Assembly: GCA_964347325.1 (NCBI GenBank)
Contig: CAYFYA010000002.1
Span: 1-64,000 of the forward strand
Length of the DNA: 64,000 nucleotides
Direction of reading: 5' to 3'
DNA from: JAJISG01 sp964347325
Lineage (GTDB): Archaea; Thermoplasmatota; Thermoplasmata; RBG-16-68-12; JAJISG01
Positions 24,854-32,384 of the stretch are shown here, one piece after another (position 1 is the first letter of the stretch; every line of letters starts with the position of its first letter). The notes beneath the pieces are model-generated. The model saw only the letters and a list, made by a program, of their open reading frames with translations. It was not told the DNA's origin and did no database searches. The position numbers and the translations under genes were made by a program.

Positions 24854-26293
24854 GTGATCCCCCTTGTGGAGATGCGTGTTCTCGACACCAACTTGGAGCA
24901 CTACGGCGTCTCCATCGAGGAACTCATGGAGAAGGCCGGGAAGGGCGTCGCCGAGGTCCTACTGGACAAGCTCAAGGCCAAGGGGAAGAGGGTTTTTTTC
25001 TTCTCCGGGACCGGGAACAACGCCGGGGACGGCTTCGTGGCCGCTCGCTACCTCGAGAAGGTGGCCGATGTCACCGTGACTCTGGCGAAGCCCTCGATGG
25101 AGATCTCGAAAGGTCCCGCAAGGGTGAACTTCGAGCGCATCCCTGAGGGGGTGCGGGTCCTGGAGCCTCCCCAGGACCTCAAGGCCCTGGCCAAAGAGGC
25201 GGACATCCTGGTGGACGGCCTCATGGGGACGGGCATCGAGGGAAAGCTCAGGGAGCCCTACCGATCCATCGTCGAAGCCATGAATGCCTCCAAGAAGCCG
25301 ACCCTCTCCATCGATCTCCCCAGCGGAATGGGATCCGATACCGTCGTCCGTCCCAACGTGTCGGTGGCTCTCCATGCTGTCAAGGAAGGGATGGACGAGA
25401 AGACCGCCGGCGAGGTCGTTGTGGTGGACATAGGGATCGGCAAGGAGTTGGAGAGACTGGTGGGTCCGGGAGAGTTCCTCCTCTATCCCCGTCCTCCTTT
25501 GGATGCTCACAAAGGCGACAGCGGGCGGGTCCTCGTGGTAGCCGGCGGCCCCTACACTGGTGCACCAGCCCTCACTGGCATGGCAGCATACAGGATAGGG
25601 ACGGACGTGGTCCACATAGCCACTCCCGCCCTGGCCCATCCCGTCGTGGCCTCCTTTAGCCCGACCCTCATCGTTCATCGTTATCCGGGGGAGAAGCTGC
25701 TGCCCGACAATATTCCCGCCATAGTGGAGTTGGCCGAGGGGAAGGACGCCGTGGTCATCGGACCCGGATTGGGAAGGGACTCCCGTACCCTGGTGGCGAT
25801 CCAGAACCTCGTCAAGAACCTGGATAAGCCCCTCGTCGTCGACGCGGATGGGATAACCGCTTTGGCCGATGACCCATCGTGCATCGAGGGGAAGAAGGGC
25901 GTCGTTACCCCGCATGAGGACGAGTTCCGCCGGCTTAGCGGGATCAAGCTCGCCCGAGATCTGGAGAAGCGAATCGATCAGGTGAAGACCTTCGCGGCCA
26001 GGCTGGGAGTCACGATACTGCTGAAGGGGAGGCTAGATGTCATCTCCGACGGTCAGCGTGCCAAGGTGAACCAGACGGGGAATCCAGGGATGAGCGTTGG
26101 AGGGACGGGAGATGTCCTAGCCGGCCTCGTGGGGGCCCTCCTGGGAAAGGGACTGGAACCCTTCGACGCCGCCCGTCTTGCTGCCTTCGCCAACGGTTAC
26201 GCGGGCGACATAGCCTTCAGAGAACTCAGCTATGGAATGACCGCGACCGATCTCTTGGACAAGCTCCCGTCCGTCCTCATTGAGTTTCTCTAG
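24854..26293 (+). CDS. nnr: Bifunctional NAD(P)HX epimerase / ADP-dependent dehydratase
   Basis: Repairs hydrated NADH or NADPH. The N-terminal half (about residues 1-210) is the YjeF-N epimerase, with SGTGNNAGDGFVAARYL and the ADILVDGLMGTG region. The C-terminal half (about 220-479) is the ribokinase-like dehydratase, with VVAGGPYTGAPALTGMAA, GPGLGRDSRT, VVDADGITAL, VTPHEDEFRRL and GNPGMSVGGTGDVLAG. The fused length of 479 residues is normal. GTG 24854 fits the family N-terminus (VEMRVLDTNLEHYGVS), although ATG 24872 is possible and GGGAGG sits only 2 bp before the GTG. Its stop codon is shared with the convergent Rieske gene. Confidence 0.94.
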   Translation: MIPLVEMRVLDTNLEHYGVSIEELMEKAGKGVAEVLLDKLKAKGKRVFFFSGTGNNAGDGFVAARYLEKVADVTVTLAKPSMEISKGPARVNFERIPEGVRVLEPPQDLKALAKEADILVDGLMGTGIEGKLREPYRSIVEAMNASKKPTLSIDLPSGMGSDTVVRPNVSVALHAVKEGMDEKTAGEVVVVDIGIGKELERLVGPGEFLLYPRPPLDAHKGDSGRVLVVAGGPYTGAPALTGMAAYRIGTDVVHIATPALAHPVVASFSPTLIVHRYPGEKLLPDNIPAIVELAEGKDAVVIGPGLGRDSRTLVAIQNLVKNLDKPLVVDADGITALADDPSCIEGKKGVVTPHEDEFRRLSGIKLARDLEKRIDQVKTFAARLGVTILLKGRLDVISDGQRAKVNQTGNPGMSVGGTGDVLAGLVGALLGKGLEPFDAARLAAFANGYAGDIAFRELSYGMTATDLLDKLPSVLIEFL

Positions 26294-26607
26294 TACCCCG
26301 TGACGTCGGCGTATACCTCACCGTCCTTCACCTCGACGTTGTATGTGTCGAGCGGGAAGGAGGGCGGGTCACGGAGCACGGCGCCGCTCCTGATGTCGAA
26401 CTGCCCGCCGTGCTGAGGACAGGTCACCGTGTCACCCTCCAAGGTTCCCTCGCTGAGGTCTGCCCACTCGTGGGTACAGGAAGCGTCCGTGACGTGGATC
26501 CTATCGCCCCGCCTGACCACGAGATAGTCACAGCCTAGGATCTCGACCTTGATCATGCCGTCGTCCTCAAGATCGTCGAGGCTGCAAATCCTTACCAGTT
26601 CGGCCAT
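26290..26607 (-). CDS. Rieske-type [2Fe-2S] protein
   Basis: A 105-residue soluble Rieske ferredoxin, the size of electron-transfer components of dioxygenase-like systems. The cluster ligands are Cys44 and His46 in SCTHEWADLSEG, and Cys63 and His66 in CPQHGGQFDIRSG. No membrane anchor or signal peptide is seen, so it works in the cytosol. No oxygenase partner is adjacent. ATG 26607 lies about 30 bp after a TATA-like CTTAAGAG on the minus strand. Its redox partner and physiological role are open. Confidence 0.93.
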   Translation of the reverse strand: MAELVRICSLDDLEDDGMIKVEILGCDYLVVRRGDRIHVTDASCTHEWADLSEGTLEGDTVTCPQHGGQFDIRSGAVLRDPPSFPLDTYNVEVKDGEVYADVTGY

Positions 26608-26691
26608 GGCACCCGGAGGTACTACTGCCTCCAGCTCTTAAGTGTTCCCCGCTACCGGTGCCCTGCAGGCCTCCCAGGCCCCTTCAATAGT

Positions 26692-26699
26692 TTTTTATA
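26692..26699 (+). promoter_or_regulatory. TATA box of the ftsZ-ribosomal operon
   Basis: TTTTTATA, the strongest archaeal TATA match in the neighbourhood, about 70 bp before the first ftsZ. Transcription would start near 26721, leaving a leader of roughly 45 nt that ends in a GAGGTGA ribosome binding site before ATG 26767. Confidence 0.65.
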
Positions 26700-26766
26700 C
26701 AGACTGTCTCATAAAGCCCTTCCCTGGAAGGGATGGGATGACAGTCAGAGTTCTCGAGGTGAGACC

Positions 26767-27876
26767 ATGGAATCTTTGGCAAGGGACGCTCTAGCCGCTG
26801 AGTCGGACGACTTCGGGGTCGGGACAACACCCCACGATGACATGGAAGCGAACCAGGAGCTGGAGAGCGTCCTCTCGCAGCTGCGAACGAGGATAAAGAT
26901 CATCGGCGTCGGCGGGGGCGGCTGCAACACCGTTACCCGAATCGTGGAGGAAGGGGTCACGGGTGCGGAGCTCTACGCCGCCAACACCGACGCCCAGCAC
27001 CTCCTCCACACTCGATCCCCCCGGAAGGTCCTGTTGGGGAAGAGCCTCACCAAGGGTCTGGGCGCTGGCTCCCTGCCTCACGTCGGAGAGCAGGCCGCCA
27101 AGGAGACGGAGGAGGAGCTGAGACAGATCCTGACGGAGTCCGACATGGTCTTCGTCACCTGCGGCCTCGGTGGGGGCACTGGCACTGGAGCTATCGGGAC
27201 CATTTCTCGCATCGCCCGGGAGTCGGGTGCCCTGACCGTCGCCGTTGTGACGATGCCCTTCGGGGGGGAAGGCCGCATAAGGGCGGAGAACGCCGAGTGG
27301 GGTCTCGAAAAACTCCGGGAAAATGCGGACACGGTTATCGCCATTCCGAACGACCGCCTCCTGGAGCTGGTCCCTCGACTCTCCCTCAACGCCGCCTTTA
27401 AGGTGGCCGACGAGGTCCTCATGCGCTCCATCAAGGGCATCACAGAGCTCGTGACAAAGCCCGGAATGGTTAACCTCGACTTCAACGACATCAAGACTAT
27501 CATGAAGGGCGGAGGCGTCGCCATGATTGGCCTTGGCGAGAGTCAGGCCGCCGGAGAGGAGAGAGCCATCGAAGCCATCGACGAGGCCGTGAACTCCCCT
27601 CTCCTCGAGGTGGACGTGAGCTCCTCCACGGGAGTCCTTGTAAACGTCGTAGGAGGAGAGGACATGAGCGTCTCGGAGGCCGAGCGGGTGGCCGAGGAGG
27701 TCCAGGAGCGGGTCAGCCCCAACGCCCGGATCATCTGGGGCGCCACGGTGGACCCAGCCCTTCGCCACGTCCTCCGGGTGATGCTCGTCGCCACCGGCGT
27801 GAAATCCCGCCAGATCATGGGCAGGAAGACGGCCCAGGAAGTCAAAGAGAGGTTCGGCATCGACTTCGTGGGGTAG
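26767..27876 (+). CDS. ftsZ: Cell-division protein FtsZ, first tandem copy
   Basis: GTP-dependent tubulin homologue that builds the division ring. It has 369 residues. After an unconserved 40-residue N-terminal tail come the nucleotide loop GVGGGGCNT, the tubulin signature GGGTGTG at 135-141 and the T7 synergy loop NLDFNDIK that completes the GTPase site of the next subunit. The C-terminus is short (EVKERFGIDFVG), without a long linker. ATG 26767 has GAGGTGA about 6 bp upstream. It heads an operon with a second ftsZ, secE, spt5 and ribosomal genes. Which of the archaeal FtsZ1/FtsZ2 families it belongs to would need a tree. Confidence 0.97.
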   Translation: MESLARDALAAESDDFGVGTTPHDDMEANQELESVLSQLRTRIKIIGVGGGGCNTVTRIVEEGVTGAELYAANTDAQHLLHTRSPRKVLLGKSLTKGLGAGSLPHVGEQAAKETEEELRQILTESDMVFVTCGLGGGTGTGAIGTISRIARESGALTVAVVTMPFGGEGRIRAENAEWGLEKLRENADTVIAIPNDRLLELVPRLSLNAAFKVADEVLMRSIKGITELVTKPGMVNLDFNDIKTIMKGGGVAMIGLGESQAAGEERAIEAIDEAVNSPLLEVDVSSSTGVLVNVVGGEDMSVSEAERVAEEVQERVSPNARIIWGATVDPALRHVLRVMLVATGVKSRQIMGRKTAQEVKERFGIDFVG

Positions 27877-27884
27877 GGGTTTCC

Positions 27885-28973
27885 GTGGGCGTCGCCGCCA
27901 GGAGTCTTACCAGCCCAGGAGAGCCCGCAGTCGGGGTGGAAGCACTCTCGGAATCCGATCAGCAGCTGGAGGACGTGCTGAAGAGTCTTAGGACGGTCAT
28001 CCGCATCTTCGGCATAGGCGGCGCAGGTAGCAACACCATTAACCGCATCGTCCAGGCCGGCATAGCTGGAGCCGACCTCTACGCGGCCAACACCGATGCC
28101 CAACACCTCCTCTACATCAAGGCCCCGAAGAAGATCCTGCTGGGTCGTACCACGACCCGAGGGCTGGGAGCGGGTGCCATTCCCCACGTGGGCGAGGTGG
28201 CCGCCAAGGAGTCGGAGGCTGAGCTGAGGAGCCTGCTGGAGGGCTCTGACATGGCCTTCCTCACGTGCGGTCTCGGCGGCGGAACGGGCACGGGCGGTAT
28301 CCCCGTGGTTGCGCGCATCGCCCGGGATCTGGGAATTCTCACTGTCGCAATCTGCACCTACCCCTTTCGGGCTGAGGGCGCGGTGCGCTGGGAGAACGCA
28401 GAGTACGGGCTGGAGAAGCTGAGGCCGCTCGTAGACACGCTTATAATGATCCCCAACGACAAGTTGCTGCAACTCGTCCCCCGTCTCCCACTCTCGGCCG
28501 CCTTCAAGGTTGCCGACGAGGTCCTTATGCGTTCTATCAAAGGGATTACTGAGATCGTCACCAAGCCGGGCCTGGTGAACCTGGACTTCAACGACATCAA
28601 GACCGTCATGAACGGCGGCGGTGTGGCGATGATGGGCCTCGGCGAGAGCCAGGCGGAAAACCGTGCCGAGGAGGCGGTGGAGGAGGCCATAAACTCCCCG
28701 CTCCTGGAGGTGGACGTCAGCGACGCGTCCGCGGCCCTAGTAAATGTGACGGGCGGCAGTGACATGAGCATCCTGGAGGCCGAGCAGGTCTCGGAGTACG
28801 TCCAGGAGAGAATCAGCCCCAACGCAAGGATTATATGGGGAGCAACCATAGATGAGAGTCTGGAGCGCAGGCTGAGGGTCATGCTGGTCCTGACCGGCGT
28901 GAAGAGCCGGCAGATATTGGGACCCAAGGAGGCTCCAAGACTCCGGGAATCGGGCCTCGACCTGGTGCGCTAG
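27885..28973 (+). CDS. ftsZ: Cell-division protein FtsZ, second tandem copy
   Basis: A second complete FtsZ of 362 residues starting at GTG 27885, only 8 bp after the first. The nucleotide loop reads GIGGAGSNT, the tubulin signature GGGTGTG is at 131-137 and the T7 loop NLDFNDIK is intact, so it should be an active GTPase. Differences from copy 1 cluster around TYPFRAEGAVRWENAEYG (copy 1: TMPFGGEGRIRAENAEWG). Many archaea use two FtsZ proteins with different jobs in ring assembly and constriction. Here the two are adjacent and share much of their length, compatible with either a lineage duplication or the ancient pair. Confidence 0.97.
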   Translation: MGVAARSLTSPGEPAVGVEALSESDQQLEDVLKSLRTVIRIFGIGGAGSNTINRIVQAGIAGADLYAANTDAQHLLYIKAPKKILLGRTTTRGLGAGAIPHVGEVAAKESEAELRSLLEGSDMAFLTCGLGGGTGTGGIPVVARIARDLGILTVAICTYPFRAEGAVRWENAEYGLEKLRPLVDTLIMIPNDKLLQLVPRLPLSAAFKVADEVLMRSIKGITEIVTKPGLVNLDFNDIKTVMNGGGVAMMGLGESQAENRAEEAVEEAINSPLLEVDVSDASAALVNVTGGSDMSILEAEQVSEYVQERISPNARIIWGATIDESLERRLRVMLVLTGVKSRQILGPKEAPRLRESGLDLVR

Positions 28974-28988
28974 GAAGGCTGAACCTTA

Positions 28989-29225
28989 ATGGGTATTGTC
29001 GAACGAGCGTGGCACTTCCAGAAGCGAATCGAAGAGAGGACCAAGAGGCTGGGTAAGGGGAAGTACGGCCGAGTCATCAAGATGGCAAAGAAACCCTCGC
29101 CGGAGGAGTACACGAAGACCCTCCAGGTGACGGGCATAGGGCTCCTTCTCCTAGGCGGCCTCGGCTTCCTCATCTTCCTAATCATGGTCGAGGTACCGAA
29201 GTGGTTTGGTGGCCTCTTCCCGTAG
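28989..29225 (+). CDS. secE: Protein translocase subunit SecE/Sec61-gamma
   Basis: A 78-residue single-span component of the SecYEG/Sec61 channel. An amphipathic N-terminal half rich in Lys and Arg (IEERTKRLGKGKYGRVIKMA) leads to the conserved KPSPEEYTKTLQVTGIG motif, then one transmembrane helix (about residues 47-68) ending in the typical PKWFGGLFP. It sits between ftsZ and spt5, a gene order widespread in Euryarchaeota and paralleled by secE-nusG in bacteria. The start ATG 28989 is 15 bp after the second ftsZ. Confidence 0.95.
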   Translation: MGIVERAWHFQKRIEERTKRLGKGKYGRVIKMAKKPSPEEYTKTLQVTGIGLLLLGGLGFLIFLIMVEVPKWFGGLFP

Positions 29226-29230
29226 GAGGT
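29224..29230 (+). promoter_or_regulatory. Shine-Dalgarno site that fixes the spt5 start
   Basis: AGGAGGT ends 6 bp before TTG 29237. It overlaps the secE stop codon and selects the TTG start over the upstream in-frame codon at 29201. Confidence 0.8.
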
Positions 29231-29236
29231 GTCGTA

Positions 29237-30142
29237 TTGGGACTTTTGGACGACTACAAGCCCAAGGAGAAACCGGAGGAGAAGCCCCCCGCCGCCGTCG
29301 AGAGGGGACTCCGTCTCTCCCTCCTGGAAGGGGATGAGAAGCGGATAGTCACGGCCGGCGTGGAGGTCAGCTACGTCCTCCTGGTGGAGAACACCGGGGG
29401 AGGCGATGAGACCGTCCAGGTGAAGGTGGACCTGGTCCCCGGTTCCGATGTGACGGAGCCCTCGGACTGGATCGTGAAGGTCGCTGGCGTCACCGAGAAG
29501 GTCTGGGACATCTCCTTCACGGGGATCTATCAGCAGACCCTGGAGCTCGCCAAGGGCAAGTCCCGAGAGCTGGACCTCTCAGTCACGACCCCCCGGGGCG
29601 CCAAGTACGGCGACCGCCTCAACGTCATCGTCTCCGTGGAGTCCCAGGAGGATCCCACCGTCTCTGACTCGGTCACGCTGTCGACGGCGACGCGACAGGC
29701 GATAATGGCGGTGAAGACCTCCATAGGCCATGAAAGATCCGTCGCCGATTCCGTCTCGTCGAGGGCGAAGTCCTCCGATGCGGGCATCTACTCGATCCTC
29801 TCGCCCACGACGATGCGTGGCTACGTCTTCGTGGAGGCCATGAACGCCGAGCGGTTGCAGCAGATGGTCAAAGGTATCCGGAGGGCTCGGGGTCTGGTCC
29901 GCGGGGAGACCAGCCTGGAGGAGATCGACCATTTCCTAGAGCCCCAGCCGCTGGTCTCGGGCATCATGGAGGGCGATATCGTCGAACTCGTGTCCGGTCC
30001 CTTCAAGGGTGAGAAGGCTCGGGTACAGCACATCGATGAATCTAAGGAGCAGATCACAGTTGAGCTCTTCGAGGCGATGGTCCCCATCCCCGTCACGGTC
30101 CGCGGAGACAACGTCCGGGTCATAGAGAAGGAGGAGCGGTAG
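29237..30142 (+). CDS. spt5: Transcription elongation factor Spt5/NusG with extra N-terminal domain
   Basis: Processivity factor that clamps RNA polymerase, normally about 150 residues in archaea. Here the protein is 301 residues. Residues 154-238 are the NGN domain (IMAVKTSIGHERSVADS, RGYVFVEAMNAERL) and 243-300 the KOW domain (EGDIVELVSGPFKGEKARVQ). Residues 20-150 form an additional beta-rich region (VSYVLLVENTGGGDETVQV, KGKSRELDLSVTTPRGA) that reads like an immunoglobulin-type NEW3/COG1470 domain. The start is TTG 29237, set by AGGAGGT. The fusion is unusual for Spt5 and may mark the lineage; the function of the extra domain is unknown. Confidence 0.93.
   Translation: MGLLDDYKPKEKPEEKPPAAVERGLRLSLLEGDEKRIVTAGVEVSYVLLVENTGGGDETVQVKVDLVPGSDVTEPSDWIVKVAGVTEKVWDISFTGIYQQTLELAKGKSRELDLSVTTPRGAKYGDRLNVIVSVESQEDPTVSDSVTLSTATRQAIMAVKTSIGHERSVADSVSSRAKSSDAGIYSILSPTTMRGYVFVEAMNAERLQQMVKGIRRARGLVRGETSLEEIDHFLEPQPLVSGIMEGDIVELVSGPFKGEKARVQHIDESKEQITVELFEAMVPIPVTVRGDNVRVIEKEER
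30129..30134 (+). promoter_or_regulatory. Shine-Dalgarno site before the CTG start of rpl11
   Basis: AGGAGG lies 9 bp before CTG 30144 and 30 bp before the nearest conventional start codon TTG 30165. Its position supports initiation at CTG. Confidence 0.7.
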
Positions 30143-30143
30143 C

Positions 30144-30620
30144 CTGGCGGAGACTGTCGATGTCTTGGTGGAAGGTGGGAAGGCCACAGCGGGCCCGCCC
30201 ATCGGACCCGCCCTGGGCCCGCTGGGGATCAACATCATGCAGGTCGTGGAGGCCATCAACGAGAAGACCTCCGGCTTCGAGGGCGTCAAGGTCCCGGTCA
30301 AGATCGTGGTGGACCCAACCCAGGGCACCTTCGACCTGCAGGTGGGGACTCCTCCGACCTCGGCGCTTATTCTAAAGGAGGTGCAGGCGGAGAAGGGAGC
30401 TGGCAGTCCCGGTAAGGAGAGGGTCGGCAATCTCACCCTGGCACAGGTGGTGAAGGTGGCCCGCATCAAGGAGGAGGGGACCCTGGGCGCCGGCATGAAG
30501 GAGAAGGTCCTAGAGGTCTTGGGAACGTGCACCTCCCTCGGCGTCTCCGTAGAGGGTAAGGACCCCCGGGAGGTGCAAACGGAGGTAAAGGAGGGCCTCC
30601 ACGAGGGCGTCTTCGGGTGA
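30144..30620 (+). CDS. rpl11: Ribosomal protein L11 (uL11), probable CTG start
   Basis: Large-subunit stalk-base protein that binds 23S rRNA at the GTPase centre. Archaeal L11 begins MAETVxVLVxGGKATxGPPIGPALGPLG. Here the same sequence, AETVDVLVEGGKATAGPPIG, is preceded by a CTG codon at 30144 with AGGAGG 9 bp upstream. Choosing the first conventional codon (TTG 30165) would delete seven conserved residues. The resulting 158 residues match the family length. The N-terminal domain (residues 1-70) and the RNA-binding C-terminal domain (KEVQAEKGAGSPGKERVG onward) are complete. It lies 1 bp after the spt5 stop. Confidence 0.95.
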   Translation: MAETVDVLVEGGKATAGPPIGPALGPLGINIMQVVEAINEKTSGFEGVKVPVKIVVDPTQGTFDLQVGTPPTSALILKEVQAEKGAGSPGKERVGNLTLAQVVKVARIKEEGTLGAGMKEKVLEVLGTCTSLGVSVEGKDPREVQTEVKEGLHEGVFG

Positions 30621-30635
30621 GACACGCCACCAAAA

Positions 30636-30643
30636 GCTTATAG
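30636..30643 (+). promoter_or_regulatory. Internal promoter before rpl1
   Basis: GCTTATAG is TATA-like and lies about 70 bp before the L1 start. The leader that would follow contains a small hairpin, CTCC-TGTA-GGAG at 30666-30677. L1 autoregulates its mRNA in some archaea, but no clear L1-site consensus could be confirmed. Confidence 0.45.
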
Positions 30644-30709
30644 CCCCCTCCCTTGTTGAGATAAACTCCTGTAGGAGGCGCCCGCCGCTCGAACTACAGA
30701 GGGATTTCC

Positions 30710-31348
30710 TTGGCAGACAAGAAGATCACCGACTCCATCAAGAAGGCTCTCGATTCGGCGAAGCCGAGGAAGTTCAACGAGAGCGTGGAGATTTCTATCA
30801 ACCTGAGGGACGTAGACTTGACCCTGCCGAGAAACCGCATCGAAGAGGAGATCGTCCTCCCCACCGGTCGGGGCAAGGTGGTCAAGGTCGCCATCTTCGC
30901 CAGCGGGGAGATGGCCGTGAAGGCTCGAGGGGCGGCCGACACCATCATCGCTCCCGAGGAGATCGAGTCCCTCGCCGAGGACAGGGCCCGCTCCAAGCAG
31001 CTGGCAAAGGATCACGACTTCTTCGTGGCCGAGGCGCCCCTGATGCCCGCCATCGGTCGACGCCTGGGCCAAGTTCTGGGGCCGAGGGGCAAGATGCCGA
31101 GGCCCATCCCGCCCGGGGCCGATCCCGGACCTGTGATTGCGAACCTGAAGGGAGCCGTCCGCATTCGTTCCAGGGACAAGCCCACCTTCCATGCGCCCGT
31201 GGGAACGAGAGAGATGAGTCCCACGGACCTGGCCGAGAACGTGGAGACCATCCTGAGAAGGGTCGAGTCCCACCTGCCTCGGGGACGGTTCAACATCGGC
31301 TCGGTATACGTGAAGACTACCATGGGGCCCTCCGTGAGGGTGATCTAG
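30710..31348 (+). CDS. rpl1: Ribosomal protein L1 (uL1)
   Basis: Component of the mobile L1 stalk on the large subunit. It has 212 residues, the usual archaeal length, with domain I split around domain II and the signature GPRGKMPRPIPPGADPGPVI near the middle. The TTG start at 30710 has GAGGG about 9 bp upstream and gives MADKKITDSIKKAL. It is separated from rpl11 by 89 bp with a possible internal promoter. Its stop is immediately followed by the ATG of rpl10. In some archaea L1 binds its own mRNA and represses this operon; that is possible here but not shown. Confidence 0.97.
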   Translation: MADKKITDSIKKALDSAKPRKFNESVEISINLRDVDLTLPRNRIEEEIVLPTGRGKVVKVAIFASGEMAVKARGAADTIIAPEEIESLAEDRARSKQLAKDHDFFVAEAPLMPAIGRRLGQVLGPRGKMPRPIPPGADPGPVIANLKGAVRIRSRDKPTFHAPVGTREMSPTDLAENVETILRRVESHLPRGRFNIGSVYVKTTMGPSVRVI

Positions 31349-32365
31349 ATGGCCGAGACTGCAGCCCACCCGAGGAAGTCGCAGGTCGTGGAGGATTTGA
31401 AGGACCGGCTGGTCTCGAGCAGGGTCGTGGGCCTCGCCAGCGTCTCCAAGATTCCAGGTCCCCAGATGCAGAGTATCCGGTCCAGGCTGCGGGGCAAGGC
31501 TGAGATGAAGGTGGTGAAGAACCGCCTCCTCCTCAGGGCCCTGGAGGCTGCTGCGGAAGAGCGCAAGGGGATAGACGAGCTTGAGAAGTTCGTCGATGGT
31601 CAGGTTGCCCTGGTTCTCACCGACTCCAACCCCTTCAGGTTGTTCCGGGAATTGGAGGCCACCAAGACGAAGGCCCCTGCCAAAGGTGGCGAAACTGCTC
31701 CGGAGGACATAGTGGTCAACGAGGGGGACACACCCTTCAAGCCGGGTCCCGTCGTTGGAGATCTGCAAAAGGCGGGAATCCCCGCGGCCATCGAGCGGGG
31801 AAAGGTCGTCATTAAGAAGGACAAGGTGCTGGTCGAGCAGGGCCAGCGGATTCCTCGGGACGTGGCGAGGGCCCTCAGCAGGCTGGAGATCTACCCGCTG
31901 ACGGTGGGCCTCGACCTTCACGGGGTTGTAGAGGACGGCACGCTCTTCACCAAGGACGTCCTCGCCGTGGACGAAGGGGCGCTCCAGCGGGACCTGAAGA
32001 ACGCCATCCAGAGGGCCTACACCCTGGCCATGGCCTTGGCCTATCCATCGAGGACCGTACTTCCTACACTCCTCGCCAACGCCCAGGGAAGGGCACTGGC
32101 TCTGGGGCTCGCCGCCCGATATCCCGAGGCAGAACTCCTCCCTATCCTCCTCTCGCGGGCTCACGCCCAAGGCCTTGTCTTGGCATCCAGGGTACCGGAT
32201 ACCCTCGACGAGGAGTCGCGCGCCAAGGTCGAAGCCCCACCACCAGAGGAACCCACCGAGGAAAAGGAGGCCACGGAAGAGTCGAAGGGAGAGAAGGCTG
32301 AGGAGAAGGAAGATAAGGATGACGAGGAGGAGGCCGCCGCCGGCCTCAGCTCGCTATTCGGATGA
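31349..32365 (+). CDS. rpl10: Ribosomal protein L10 (uL10/P0)
   Basis: Base of the stalk that carries the L12 dimers and contacts 23S rRNA beside L11. It has 338 residues. The rRNA-binding N-terminal domain (residues 1-110, KMKVVKNRLLLRALE-like) and insertion domain are followed by helical L12-binding spines (about 230-290). An acidic, flexible tail ends in AAAGLSSLFG, the shared archaeal P-protein C-terminus that recruits elongation factors. ATG 31349 directly abuts the L1 stop codon. Confidence 0.97.
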   Translation: MAETAAHPRKSQVVEDLKDRLVSSRVVGLASVSKIPGPQMQSIRSRLRGKAEMKVVKNRLLLRALEAAAEERKGIDELEKFVDGQVALVLTDSNPFRLFRELEATKTKAPAKGGETAPEDIVVNEGDTPFKPGPVVGDLQKAGIPAAIERGKVVIKKDKVLVEQGQRIPRDVARALSRLEIYPLTVGLDLHGVVEDGTLFTKDVLAVDEGALQRDLKNAIQRAYTLAMALAYPSRTVLPTLLANAQGRALALGLAARYPEAELLPILLSRAHAQGLVLASRVPDTLDEESRAKVEAPPPEEPTEEKEATEESKGEKAEEKEDKDDEEEAAAGLSSLFG

Positions 32366-32370
32366 AGTTC

Positions 32371-32378
32371 AAGGAGGT
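32371..32378 (+). promoter_or_regulatory. Shine-Dalgarno site of rpl12
   Basis: AAGGAGGT ends 6 bp before TTG 32385. It selects this TTG as the start of L12 inside a frame that is open far upstream. Confidence 0.8.
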
Positions 32379-32384
32379 GAAAGC

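Noticed and set aside
26717..26732. Hairpin CCCTTC-CCTG-GAAGGG upstream of ftsZ as a regulatory RNA element
   Set aside because: It straddles the predicted transcription start, so it may not be fully in the mRNA; too short to support a claim.
26791..27768. Long antisense frames over both ftsZ genes
   Set aside because: Same GC-driven shadow pattern; FtsZ motifs are on the sense strand.
30638..32170. 510-codon open frame antisense to ribosomal proteins L1 and L10
   Set aside because: Low-complexity His/Leu/Gly-rich shadow; the sense strand carries conserved ribosomal genes.
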